Assembly: GCA_041485845.1 (NCBI GenBank)
Contig: JBGPKH010000209.1
Location: 1-12,811 of the forward strand
Origin: OMOG01 sp041485845
GTDB lineage: Bacteria; Acidobacteriota; Terriglobia; Bryobacterales; Bryobacteraceae
Length of the DNA stretch: 12,811 nucleotides
Reading direction: 5' to 3'
Shown here: positions 1-5,665 of the stretch, one piece after another
Layout: each line of letters starts with the position of its first letter
How positions within the stretch are numbered: position 1 is the first letter of the stretch
The notes under the pieces: generated by a model
Seen by the model: only the letters and a program-made list of their open reading frames with translations
Database searches by the model: none
What the model was told of the DNA's origin: nothing
Translations under genes and position numbers: made by a program

Positions 1-528
1 ATTCAGCCGCGGCTTCAACTCGTAATTCGCCAGTTCCCAGAGCGTGGTCTGGGGAATGCGGTCCGAGGTCAAGCTGTAGCCCATGACCGGAAAGGCGGCG
101 AAGGTGAGGCGGTTGGCGGTGACTTTGGCCGTGGGCGGGAGCTGGACTCGCGAGAGCGCGGCGTTGACCAGCTCCAGCGTGCGGTACATGTCGACGCTCC
201 AGTTGAAGAAGAGATCGATTTCGGCGGTCCCGCGGCTGGTGATGGACCACAGGTGATCCAGGCCGGGGACCAGGTTGACGGCTTCTTCGAGCGGCTTGGT
301 GACGGTGACCAGCATCTGGTCGATGGGGAAGACGCCGTTGTCCACGCCCACCACGATGCGCGGGAAATTGGTGTCCGGGAAGACGGCGACGGGAATGGTG
401 AGAGCGAGGTATGCGCCCACCAGCACCATGGTGACGATGACAAAGACGATCGGCTTGCCGTAGCGCGCGGACCAATGCGCCGTGTCGGGCCGCGCGGTGA
501 CGGGGGGCAGAGTCGAAAGGTCGCTCAT
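1..528 (-). CDS. RND efflux pump inner-membrane permease, N-terminal part (cut by left edge)
   Basis: This is the first 176 codons of a proton-driven RND permease (HAE1/CzcA-like), the inner-membrane pump of a tripartite efflux system; the frame stays open to position 1. Residues 1-26 are cytoplasmic. Residues 27-47 form TM1 (IVFVIVTMVLVGAYLALTIP), followed by the family-typical FPDTNFPRI, a PLEEAVN stretch, and GLDHLWSITSRGTAEIDLFF near residues 89-108, which matches the start of the porter domain of RND pumps. The start ATG overlaps the stop of the upstream chimeric gene as ATGA. No convincing Shine-Dalgarno sequence precedes it, so translation probably depends on coupling. Its residues 1-102 are duplicated, with five changes (at positions 7, 8, 15, 16 and 78), in the chimeric gene. 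Family assignment is firm; the exported substrate cannot be read from this fragment. Confidence 0.93.
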   Translation of the reverse strand, partial: MSDLSTLPPVTARPDTAHWSARYGKPIVFVIVTMVLVGAYLALTIPVAVFPDTNFPRIVVGVDNGVFPIDQMLVTVTKPLEEAVNLVPGLDHLWSITSRGTAEIDLFFNWSVDMYRTLELVNAALSRVQLPPTAKVTANRLTFAAFPVMGYSLTSDRIPQTTLWELANYELKPRLN

Positions 529-1540
529 TTCGCTTTCGGTTTCGCCTCGTCTTTCTTCTGGTCGCCCTTGGCGGGAGCGGGCTCGGGGTTCTCGTCTTCG
601 TCGGCTTCCTTGACGGTGGTGTCGATGATCTTGACCTTGGCCTTGTCGTCGAGGCCCAGGCCGCCCACAATGACCACCTCTTCGCCGGGCCTGACGCCGT
701 TAAGGATCTGCACCTTGTTGCCTTCGCGAACGCCCAGTTGGACCGGTCTCTTGTGCGCGATGGAATCGGGAGTGACGACCAGGACGGCGGTCCCGCCCTC
801 TTCGCCCGGCAGAATGGCGGCCGCCGGCACGACTGCCGAGGCTTTGAAAATTTCCGCGATGATCCGGGCGTGGACGGCGGTGCCGCGGCTGGTGATGGAC
901 CATAGGTGATCCAGGCCGGGCACCAGATTGACGGCTTCTTCGAGCGGCCTGGTTACCGTGACGAGCATCTGGTCGATGGGGAAGACGCCGTTGTCCACGC
1001 CCACCACAATGCGCGGGAAATTCGTGTCCGGGAAGACGGCTACGGGGATGGTCAGCGCCAGGTAGGCGCCCACCAGCACCATGGTGACAATGACGAAGAC
1101 GATCGGCTTGCCGTAGCGCGCGGACCAATGCGCCGCGCCGGGCCGCGCGGTGACGGGGAGCGGAGTCGAAAGGTCGCTCATTTCGCTTTCGGTTTGGCCT
1201 CGTCTTTCTTCTGGCCGGGGCCGCCCTTCCCGGCGGGCTCGGGATTTTCGTCTTCGTCGGCTTCCTTGACAGTCGCGTCGATGATCTTGACCTTGGCCTT
1301 GTCGTCCAGGCCCAGACCGCCCACTATGACCACCTCTTCACCGGGCCTGACGCCGTTGAGGACCTGCACTTTGTCGCCCTCGCGCACCCCCAGTTGGACC
1401 GGTCTCTTGTGGGCGATGGAATCCGGAGTGACTACCAGGACGGCGGTCCCGCCTTCTTCTCCCGGCAGAATGGCGGGCGCGGGCACGACCGCCGACGCTT
1501 TGAAAATTTCAACGATGATTTTGGCGTGAACGGCGGTACC
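222..1540. repeat. Tandem duplication of ~653 bp spanning the adaptor/pump gene boundary
   Basis: Bases 222-874 and 875-1530 are tandem copies of one segment: the 3' third of the adaptor gene plus the 5' end of the pump gene. The two pump start codons lie 653 bases apart (528 and 1181). In the adaptor part the offset grows to 656 because of a one-codon indel in the charged tail. The boundary motif CGGCGGTnCC occurs at 222 (pump), 875 (chimera) and 1531 (adaptor), which marks the ancestral crossover. The copies differ at about 20 of 288 compared pump bases and somewhat more in the adaptor part (counted by eye), so the duplication is not recent. Confidence 0.9.
525..1181 (-). CDS. Chimeric RND-pump/adaptor fusion created by tandem duplication
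   Basis: A 218-residue open frame. Residues 1-102 copy the N-terminus of the adjoining RND pump (cytoplasmic tail, TM1 at 27-47, start of the porter domain). Residues 103-218 copy the C-terminus of the adjoining adaptor (membrane-proximal domain and Lys/Glu-rich tail). The switch falls at Gly-Thr-Ala, present in both parents (G100-T101-A102 of the pump, G320-T321-A322 of the adaptor), so both halves stay in frame. It overlaps the adaptor gene and the pump gene by ATGA on both sides. Both parental pieces at the join are periplasmic, so the predicted product is an adaptor membrane-proximal domain anchored by one pump helix. It lacks the lipoyl and hairpin domains and cannot be a full adaptor or pump. 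Differences from the parents are mostly silent. It may be a working accessory subunit, a coupling relic, or a decaying by-product; expression is unknown. Confidence 0.75.
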   Translation of the reverse strand: MSDLSTPLPVTARPGAAHWSARYGKPIVFVIVTMVLVGAYLALTIPVAVFPDTNFPRIVVGVDNGVFPIDQMLVTVTRPLEEAVNLVPGLDHLWSITSRGTAVHARIIAEIFKASAVVPAAAILPGEEGGTAVLVVTPDSIAHKRPVQLGVREGNKVQILNGVRPGEEVVIVGGLGLDDKAKVKIIDTTVKEADEDENPEPAPAKGDQKKDEAKPKAK

Positions 1541-2497
1541 CGGTTTGAGCTGCTCGCCGGGGTTGGGCACTTCCACCCAGACCTGCATGGTGGTGGTGTT
1601 GGCGTCGGTGGCGGGGCTGATCACGATCACTTTGCCGGTGAGCTGCCGATCGCTATCCGGCACGACAATTTCAGCGGGCTGGCCGAGCCGGACCAGGTTG
1701 GCCTGACCCTGGGGAACGTTGAGGCGCGCCACCACGCGCGAGATATCGACGATGGTGAAAAGAGGATTTCCGGCGCTGGCCATGTCGCCGGAATAGAGGG
1801 GACGGTCGGCAACCACACCGGCGATGGGGCTGTGGATTTCGGAGTAGGTCACCTGGGCTTCGGCGGACTGGGCTTGAGCCTTGGCGGCCTCCACCTGCGC
1901 ATCGGCAGTGGCGATCTGCGCCTGCTTGCCCACGGTATCGAGCGCACGCCGGTGTTCCTGCGCGGCGTCCAACTGGGACTTGGCCTGCGCGTATTGCACC
2001 TGGGCTTCATCCACCTGGCGGCGCGCCAGCGCGCCCTGTTGCAGGAGCTGCCTGCGGCTTTCCAGCAGCTTCTGTGCGGCGTCGAGCTGCTGCTGGGCCG
2101 CCTCTACATCCGCCTTGGCTTTGACCACGGCCTCGGGCACGGCAGCGCCGGCGGTGCTGCGGTAGTTGGCCTCGGCCTGGGCTACCTGTGCCTTGTTGAC
2201 GGCCACCGCCGCCTTGAGATCGCGATTCTCCAGAATGGCCAGAAGCTGACCCACCTTCACGTGGTCGCCGCGGTTCGCGTAGAACTTCTGCACGGGCGCG
2301 CTGATCTTCGGCATCACGGTTTCCTGCTCGCGCGCGAAGAACGCGCCATCGCCGGTGACAATACGGCGGATGGTATCCTGGGTGACCGCAGTGACTTGCA
2401 CGGGCGCGGGCGCCTCGACCTCCCGTTCCGCTTTGTGGGAGCATGCGGAGGCGAGGAGCAGACACCCGGCGAGCGCCACGAGCGCGTGAGTTTTCAT
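1178..2497 (-). CDS. RND efflux periplasmic adaptor (membrane fusion protein), lipoprotein
   Basis: This 439-residue adaptor links the RND pump to the outer-membrane channel. The N-terminus MKTHALVALAGCLLLASAC is a lipoprotein signal with the acylated Cys at about residue 19. Then come a first lipoyl half (KISAPVQKFYANRGDHVKVG), a long Ala/Gln-rich alpha-hairpin coiled coil (about residues 95-205), a second lipoyl half (HSPIAGVVADRPLYSGD), a beta-barrel domain, a membrane-proximal domain, and a Lys/Glu/Asp-rich tail. The chosen ATG at 2497 shares its A with the stop of the upstream gene (TGATG) and has AGGAG seven bases before it; a TTG one codon earlier is a worse start. The stop overlaps the chimeric gene as ATGA. 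Residues 323-439 are duplicated in that chimera. Domain order is normal for HlyD/AcrA-type adaptors; substrate is unknown. Confidence 0.93.
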   Translation of the reverse strand: MKTHALVALAGCLLLASACSHKAEREVEAPAPVQVTAVTQDTIRRIVTGDGAFFAREQETVMPKISAPVQKFYANRGDHVKVGQLLAILENRDLKAAVAVNKAQVAQAEANYRSTAGAAVPEAVVKAKADVEAAQQQLDAAQKLLESRRQLLQQGALARRQVDEAQVQYAQAKSQLDAAQEHRRALDTVGKQAQIATADAQVEAAKAQAQSAEAQVTYSEIHSPIAGVVADRPLYSGDMASAGNPLFTIVDISRVVARLNVPQGQANLVRLGQPAEIVVPDSDRQLTGKVIVISPATDANTTTMQVWVEVPNPGEQLKPGTAVHAKIIVEIFKASAVVPAPAILPGEEGGTAVLVVTPDSIAHKRPVQLGVREGDKVQVLNGVRPGEEVVIVGGLGLDDKAKVKIIDATVKEADEDENPEPAGKGGPGQKKDEAKPKAK

Positions 2498-3906
2498 CAA
2501 AAGACTCCTGTCAGTGTCTGGAGGTTTGCCAGGCCCAGGCGGTAGCGAACCATCCCGTCGAGATAGGCATTGCGCGCCTGCACCAGGGTGCTTTGCGCAT
2601 CCGCCACTTCGAGGATCGTGGCCTCGCCGGCCTGGTAGCGCAGGATCGTCAGCCGGAGGCCCTCGGCGGAGAGATCCATGCTGTGTTGCAAGGATGCGAC
2701 CTGAGAGGAGGCGAGCTGCGCCTCCCGATAGAACTGATTCAGCTCGGCGAGAAGCTGGCGCTGCGTGAAACTCAAATCGTTCCTGGCCTGTTGGACCTGA
2801 AGCTCCGCCTGCTTCATCCTGCTGCGATTGGCGCCCCAGTTCCAGATCGGGATGTTCAACTGGGCCTGCGCCGAGGAGCCGAGAAGCTTCATGCCGTCGG
2901 GGTTGTGTACGGCGAACTGATTCGCGGCGATGCCGAAGAAGTAGTCGAAGGAAAGTGAAGGCAGGATCGCGGCGCGTGCGGAGCTGAGGGCGTGTGTCTG
3001 CTGTTCGACGGTGGCCTGCGCGGCGCGGATGTCGGGACTGTTTCTCGAGGCGAGCGCCTGAATCTCGGGGAATGCGGGCAGCGGGGGCGTGGTGGCGAGG
3101 TCGTCGGCGACGGTGAATTCCTGCCCGAAGTTGGGGAACAGCAGGACGCCAAACCCGAGGCGCGCCTTTTCGTACGCGAGCTGCGCCTCCTGGGCTTCGC
3201 GCTGGCGCGTTTCCAACTGGATCTGCGCCTTCACCACGTCATAGTGCGAAACTTCACCGCCGGCCTCCTGCTTCTGGGTGATGTCCATGAGCTGCTGCGC
3301 TTCGGTGAGGCTCTGTTGGGCGTTGGAGATCTTGCGCTGCGCCACCACCATGCCGTAGTAGTTCTGGACGACGGTGGCGATGAGACCGCGGGCCGCCAGA
3401 TCGGCCTTGGCGCGCGCCACGGCTTCGGCGGCCATGAACTTGCGGTAGTCGGCGCGCTTGGAGAGGTTGAGGATGTCGCCGTGCACCTGGGCCTGGTCGA
3501 TGTAGATATGGGGACCGTCGTTGGGTACGAACACGCCGCTGGGCGTGCCGTTCGACTGGGTGTAAATGAACTGACTGAAGCCGGTGACAATGGGGAGCAA
3601 GGCGGCCCTGGCTTGTACGGCATCCTCGTGCGCCAGTTGCGCCGCGAAGTTGGCGGTGTACACCTGCTGACTGTACTGGCGCGCACGCTGGAGGGCGTCC
3701 TGGAGGGTGAGGTTGATGGGCGCGGCTGGGTTTGCGGGCTCCGGCTGGCCGGCCTGCGGCGGAAGCGTCGGTTGCGTGCCGCGCGGCGGCTGCTCCGGGC
3801 CGGGAGGCGGAGTCTGCGCGAAGGCGCCAAGGCACAGGGCCAGACCCAACAGCACCGTGTTCCTCAGCCGCGACCGTGGGGGAGCGGATGCCTGTTTCGA
3901 CAGCAT
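2497..3906 (-). CDS. TolC-family outer-membrane efflux channel protein
   Basis: A 469-residue outer-membrane factor of the TolC/OprM superfamily, the exit duct of the efflux complex and the first gene of the operon. The signal peptide is residues 1-30 (NTVLLGLALCLGAFA, cleaved before QTPPP). A Pro/Gln-rich linker of about 40 residues follows, then two outer-membrane-efflux repeats with Gln/Ala-rich helices. The C-terminal repeat contains the typical ILRYQAGEATILEVADAQST and ends in RLGLANLQTLTGVF. Length is usual for the family. No clear Shine-Dalgarno precedes the ATG; a TATACT hexamer lies 12 bases upstream. The basic n-region of the signal peptide (SAPPRSRLR) is encoded by what looks like one arm of a palindromic repeat also present inside nnr. 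The stop overlaps the adaptor start (TGATG). Confidence 0.93.
   Translation of the reverse strand: MLSKQASAPPRSRLRNTVLLGLALCLGAFAQTPPPGPEQPPRGTQPTLPPQAGQPEPANPAAPINLTLQDALQRARQYSQQVYTANFAAQLAHEDAVQARAALLPIVTGFSQFIYTQSNGTPSGVFVPNDGPHIYIDQAQVHGDILNLSKRADYRKFMAAEAVARAKADLAARGLIATVVQNYYGMVVAQRKISNAQQSLTEAQQLMDITQKQEAGGEVSHYDVVKAQIQLETRQREAQEAQLAYEKARLGFGVLLFPNFGQEFTVADDLATTPPLPAFPEIQALASRNSPDIRAAQATVEQQTHALSSARAAILPSLSFDYFFGIAANQFAVHNPDGMKLLGSSAQAQLNIPIWNWGANRSRMKQAELQVQQARNDLSFTQRQLLAELNQFYREAQLASSQVASLQHSMDLSAEGLRLTILRYQAGEATILEVADAQSTLVQARNAYLDGMVRYRLGLANLQTLTGVF
3866..3886. repeat. Half of a palindromic element inside the signal peptide of the efflux channel gene
   Basis: AGCCGCGACCG is followed by TGGGGGAGCG. 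This matches the right arm of the palindrome at 8461-8513 over 19 of 21 positions, with one inserted base and one substitution. No matching second arm is visible nearby. In translation it gives the Ser/Pro/Arg-rich n-region of the signal peptide. Confidence 0.5.
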
Positions 3907-4232
3907 GGAGAGAGTCCCAGTATAGGGGTGGGGACATTAACAGACGATGAATCAACGAAGGTCTGCAAGGTGGTGAGTCCTGCCCACGCCACTCGGACGT
4001 ATTACGCCCAATCCGTTGAACTGACAGGCAGCTCCGCTCGAGGTCGCGGTTTAAGAATGCCAAACGCTTATGACCGTTGAGGGCGCTCCACATGGGCGAA
4101 ACGTCGGGTTGTGGACTGCGTGGCTGGCTCCAAGATCCCGTCGCCCGGAAAGTTTCTAGCTGCGCCTCGACGCGGCGCACTGCTCCGGCGAAAATACCTT
4201 AAGTTAGCGCTTATGGCCTCCCAGCCGGCCGG
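3907..4232. other. Gene-free stretch upstream of the efflux operon
   Basis: These 326 bases separate the start of the efflux operon from the end of the ThuA-domain gene, both on the minus strand. I see no plausible gene and no terminator with a T-tract. A near-identical 11-mer, CGCTTATGACC at 4065 and CGCTTATGGCC at 4208, occurs twice in the same orientation and might be a regulator site, though two copies alone are weak evidence. The space is large enough to hold operators for the efflux operon, but no repressor gene lies next to it. Confidence 0.5.
3919..3924 (-). promoter_or_regulatory. Candidate -10 element of the efflux operon
   Basis: TATACT on the minus strand ends 12 bases before the ATG of the outer-membrane channel gene. 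It matches the sigma70 -10 consensus at four of six bases, but no -35 box sits at 16-18 bases upstream. If used, the leader would be only about five bases. Confidence 0.35.
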
Positions 4233-5087
4233 CTATCTTCCCGTGGCAGCGCCGCGCCCCGGCGTGACGTCCTCTCCTTCCAATCGCAACGCCCACTTCA
4301 CCGCCGCCAGATACATCTTTTGAACCTGCGGGTTGTCCCAGGCTTCATCGGAGTGGCCGAAAGTCGAGTAGAACACGCGGCCCTTGCCGTGCATCTTCGC
4401 CCATGCCACCGGAAAATCGCGGTCCGTGCGGTGGATGTTGGGCTTGGTGAAATCCAGCTTCGCAGCGTCCAGGCGCGCCAGGACGCGCACTTTGTCCCGC
4501 GAGAAGTCCTTGTGCTGGTAGATTTCGTCGCGAATGGTGAAGGTCAACGGGAACACCTTCATCGCCGGGAACGCCGGGTCTTCCACGATCACCGGGGCGT
4601 CAAAGACCCCCCATGGATGATTGTCAAAGTAGCCGCCGATCATCTCGCCGAACTCGGGCCAATCGAAGAACGCGTCATCGCCCGTGTGCGCGCCGACAAA
4701 CCCCTTGCCGTCCTCCTTGATAAACGACATCAGGTCCTTCTTCTGCTGCGCGTCGAGGTTGTCCCCAGTGCCGATGAAGAAAATGGCGTCGAAATAGTCC
4801 AGGTTCCGAGTGTTGCGCGCGGGAGCCGGAACAGGCCGCTTGCTGATCCACTGCGAGTCGGTCCGGATGTAGGTGTCGAAGGCGCCGGACTCGCGGCCGA
4901 TCCTCTCGATGGTGGCCATGGCGTGCGATATCGAATCGTGCTGGTAGGCGGTAAGCGTGTCTCCCCAGGCGAGCACTCTCTTACGCCTGGCGGGCCCTTG
5001 CGGCGAGGCCTGTGTGACGAGCATCGCTCCCAGCGCCAAAGAAGTCAGGATGACGGCAGCGAAGCCCGCAATGTTCGAGCGCGACAT
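4233..5087 (-). CDS. Secreted ThuA-domain protein
   Basis: A 284-residue exported protein with a ThuA (trehalose-utilisation) domain, a glutamine-amidotransferase-like fold found in many secreted or sugar-related proteins whose reaction is mostly undefined. A hydrophobic signal segment (IAGFAAVILTSLALGAMLV) covers about residues 5-23. Family hallmarks are VLAWGDTLTAYQHDSISHAM near the start of the mature part, YFDAIFFIGTGDNL, GKGFVGAHTGDDAFFDWPEF, and the C-terminal GRVFYSTFGHSDEAWDN followed by VKWALR. The frame extends 32 codons upstream of this ATG, but those residues run through non-coding palindromic repeats and the signal peptide would then be buried, so this start is preferred. A TACTAT hexamer lies exactly six bases before the ATG. 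GGAGG is also present but only one base from the ATG, too close for normal ribosome binding. Substrate unknown. Confidence 0.85.
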   Translation of the reverse strand: MSRSNIAGFAAVILTSLALGAMLVTQASPQGPARRKRVLAWGDTLTAYQHDSISHAMATIERIGRESGAFDTYIRTDSQWISKRPVPAPARNTRNLDYFDAIFFIGTGDNLDAQQKKDLMSFIKEDGKGFVGAHTGDDAFFDWPEFGEMIGGYFDNHPWGVFDAPVIVEDPAFPAMKVFPLTFTIRDEIYQHKDFSRDKVRVLARLDAAKLDFTKPNIHRTDRDFPVAWAKMHGKGRVFYSTFGHSDEAWDNPQVQKMYLAAVKWALRLEGEDVTPGRGAATGR

Positions 5088-5093
5088 GCCTCC

Positions 5094-5099
5094 ATAGTA
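5094..5099 (-). promoter_or_regulatory. Candidate leaderless -10 (TACTAT) of the ThuA-domain gene
   Basis: TACTAT on the minus strand is followed by six bases (GGAGGC) and then the ATG, so transcription would begin at or next to the start codon. No -35 consensus is seen. The same spacing recurs before four other genes in the window. Confidence 0.5.
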
Positions 5100-5112
5100 C
5101 CGCCGCCCCCCA

Positions 5113-5181
5113 GTGGGACCGGCCTCCCGGCCAGTCCAGGGCGGGTTAACAACCCGCCCACAGGTTGACAACCTGCCCCAC
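5113..5181. repeat. Cluster of three palindromic repeat units
   Basis: Three hairpin-forming units stand side by side between two minus-strand genes. The first (5113-5135) has GGCC-TCCC-GGCC at its core and reads on the opposite strand. The second (5139-5159) is a perfect 9-bp stem, GGGCGGGTT-AAC-AACCCGCCC. The third (5161-5175) is a perfect 6-bp stem, CAGGTT-GAC-AACCTG, followed by CCCCAC. Units two and three align as direct repeats ending in (C)CCAC, and unit one ends in GTCCCAC on its own strand. They resemble REP-like intergenic palindromes. No T-tract follows, so a role as a simple terminator is doubtful. Confidence 0.7.
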
Positions 5182-5236
5182 AAGCTTGCCTGAAAATGGG
5201 CTGTCGCTAGGTTGCCAGGGTGCCCGTTCGGCGCGG

Positions 5237-5620
5237 CTACTTCGCCCGCTTCAACGTCATCGGAGGCATCTCCCGCCCGCCGAAATCTCCGCCCTCCATC
5301 TTCGAAGTGAGCGTGATCTCCTCGCCCTTGATGGTCCCATCGTTCTGGATCTTGAAGCTCCCGTTCGGTCCCGGGATCGACACGCTGAACGAGAGCTTGT
5401 CGCCCTGCACCTTGCCTTCGTTGAGCGGCAGATCGCCTCCCGGACCCGTAACCGTGCCGGTGAGCTTCTCTCCATCCTGCTTGAAGTTGTAAGAAAGGTT
5501 GATCTGGTTGTCCCCCATCGACATGGAGCCCGTCCAGTTGCCCGTGATATCGGCCGCCAAGGCGGCGCCGGTCAGAACCGCCAGCAGGGTGGCACAGGCC
5601 ACCAGGTTTCGATTTCGCAT
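5237..5620 (-). CDS. Small secreted beta-rich protein, function unknown
   Basis: A 127-residue exported protein. The signal peptide is residues 1-22 (NLVACATLLAVLTGAALA, cleaved before ADITGNW). The mature part alternates short strands and Gly/Asp turns: ITGNWTGSMSMGDNQINLSY, FKQDGEKLTGTVTGPGGDLP, KVQGDKLSFSV, GSFKIQNDGTIKGEEITL. This suggests a small antiparallel beta-barrel or lipocalin-like fold. I know this kind of short secreted protein from Acidobacteria-type genomes but no function for it. No catalytic motif is visible. The ATG is preceded at exactly six bases by TACAAT, with no Shine-Dalgarno, which suggests leaderless expression. It is divergent from the phosphatase gene across only 45 bases and lies upstream of the ThuA-domain gene in the same direction. 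Confidence 0.75.
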   Translation of the reverse strand: MRNRNLVACATLLAVLTGAALAADITGNWTGSMSMGDNQINLSYNFKQDGEKLTGTVTGPGGDLPLNEGKVQGDKLSFSVSIPGPNGSFKIQNDGTIKGEEITLTSKMEGGDFGGREMPPMTLKRAK

Positions 5621-5626
5621 CCCCGG

Positions 5627-5632
5627 ATTGTA
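5627..5632 (-). promoter_or_regulatory. Candidate leaderless -10 (TACAAT) of the small secreted protein gene
   Basis: TACAAT on the minus strand matches five of six bases of TATAAT and sits six bases before the ATG at 5620. No -35 match is found. It lies in a 45-base divergent spacer shared with the phosphatase gene. Confidence 0.5.
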
Positions 5633-5651
5633 CCGCCCGTCATTCGGGTAC
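5630..5651. promoter_or_regulatory. Nested inverted repeats in a divergent promoter spacer
   Basis: GTACC at 5630-5634 and GGTAC at 5647-5651 form an inverted repeat near the middle of the divergent spacer. Inside it, CCCG at 5636-5639 and CGGG at 5645-5648 form another. The region lies between the two back-to-back -10 candidates and could be a shared operator; the arms are short and chance is not excluded. Confidence 0.3.
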
Positions 5652-5653
5652 GC

Positions 5654-5659
5654 TAGTCT
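5654..5659 (+). promoter_or_regulatory. Candidate leaderless -10 (TAGTCT) of the phosphatase gene
   Basis: TAGTCT is followed by exactly six bases (GGAACT) and the ATG at 5666. It matches the -10 consensus only at the T, A and final T, but the spacing equals that before four other genes in the window. A Shine-Dalgarno sequence is not evident. Confidence 0.4.
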
Positions 5660-5665
5660 GGAACT

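Noticed and set aside
525..1181. Chimeric gene as an assembly artefact of two strain variants
   Set aside because: The copies differ at several percent of bases and the parents share only about ten bases at the join, too short for an assembler overlap. Long reads would still settle it.
2495..2500. TTG at 2500 as the adaptor start
   Set aside because: The next codon is ATG with AGGAG seven bases before it and a TGATG overlap, so the ATG is the better start.
4031..4050. Possible third copy of the nnr palindrome arm (GCTCC...GGTCGCGG)
   Set aside because: Only 13 bases match, with a different spacing between the two parts; not distinguishable from chance.
4324..4336. AACCTGCGGGTT hairpin resembling the intergenic repeat
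   Set aside because: It lies in the conserved C-terminal DNPQVQK segment of the ThuA-domain protein and is explained by coding.
5139..5175. Stacked hairpins as an intrinsic terminator for the small secreted protein gene
   Set aside because: No T-tract follows on either strand, and the repeat-unit structure explains them better.
5354..5375. GCTCCCGTTCGGTCCCGGGATC resembling the same arm
   Set aside because: It encodes a regular part of the small beta-rich protein (GPNGSF) and several bases differ; treated as coincidence.
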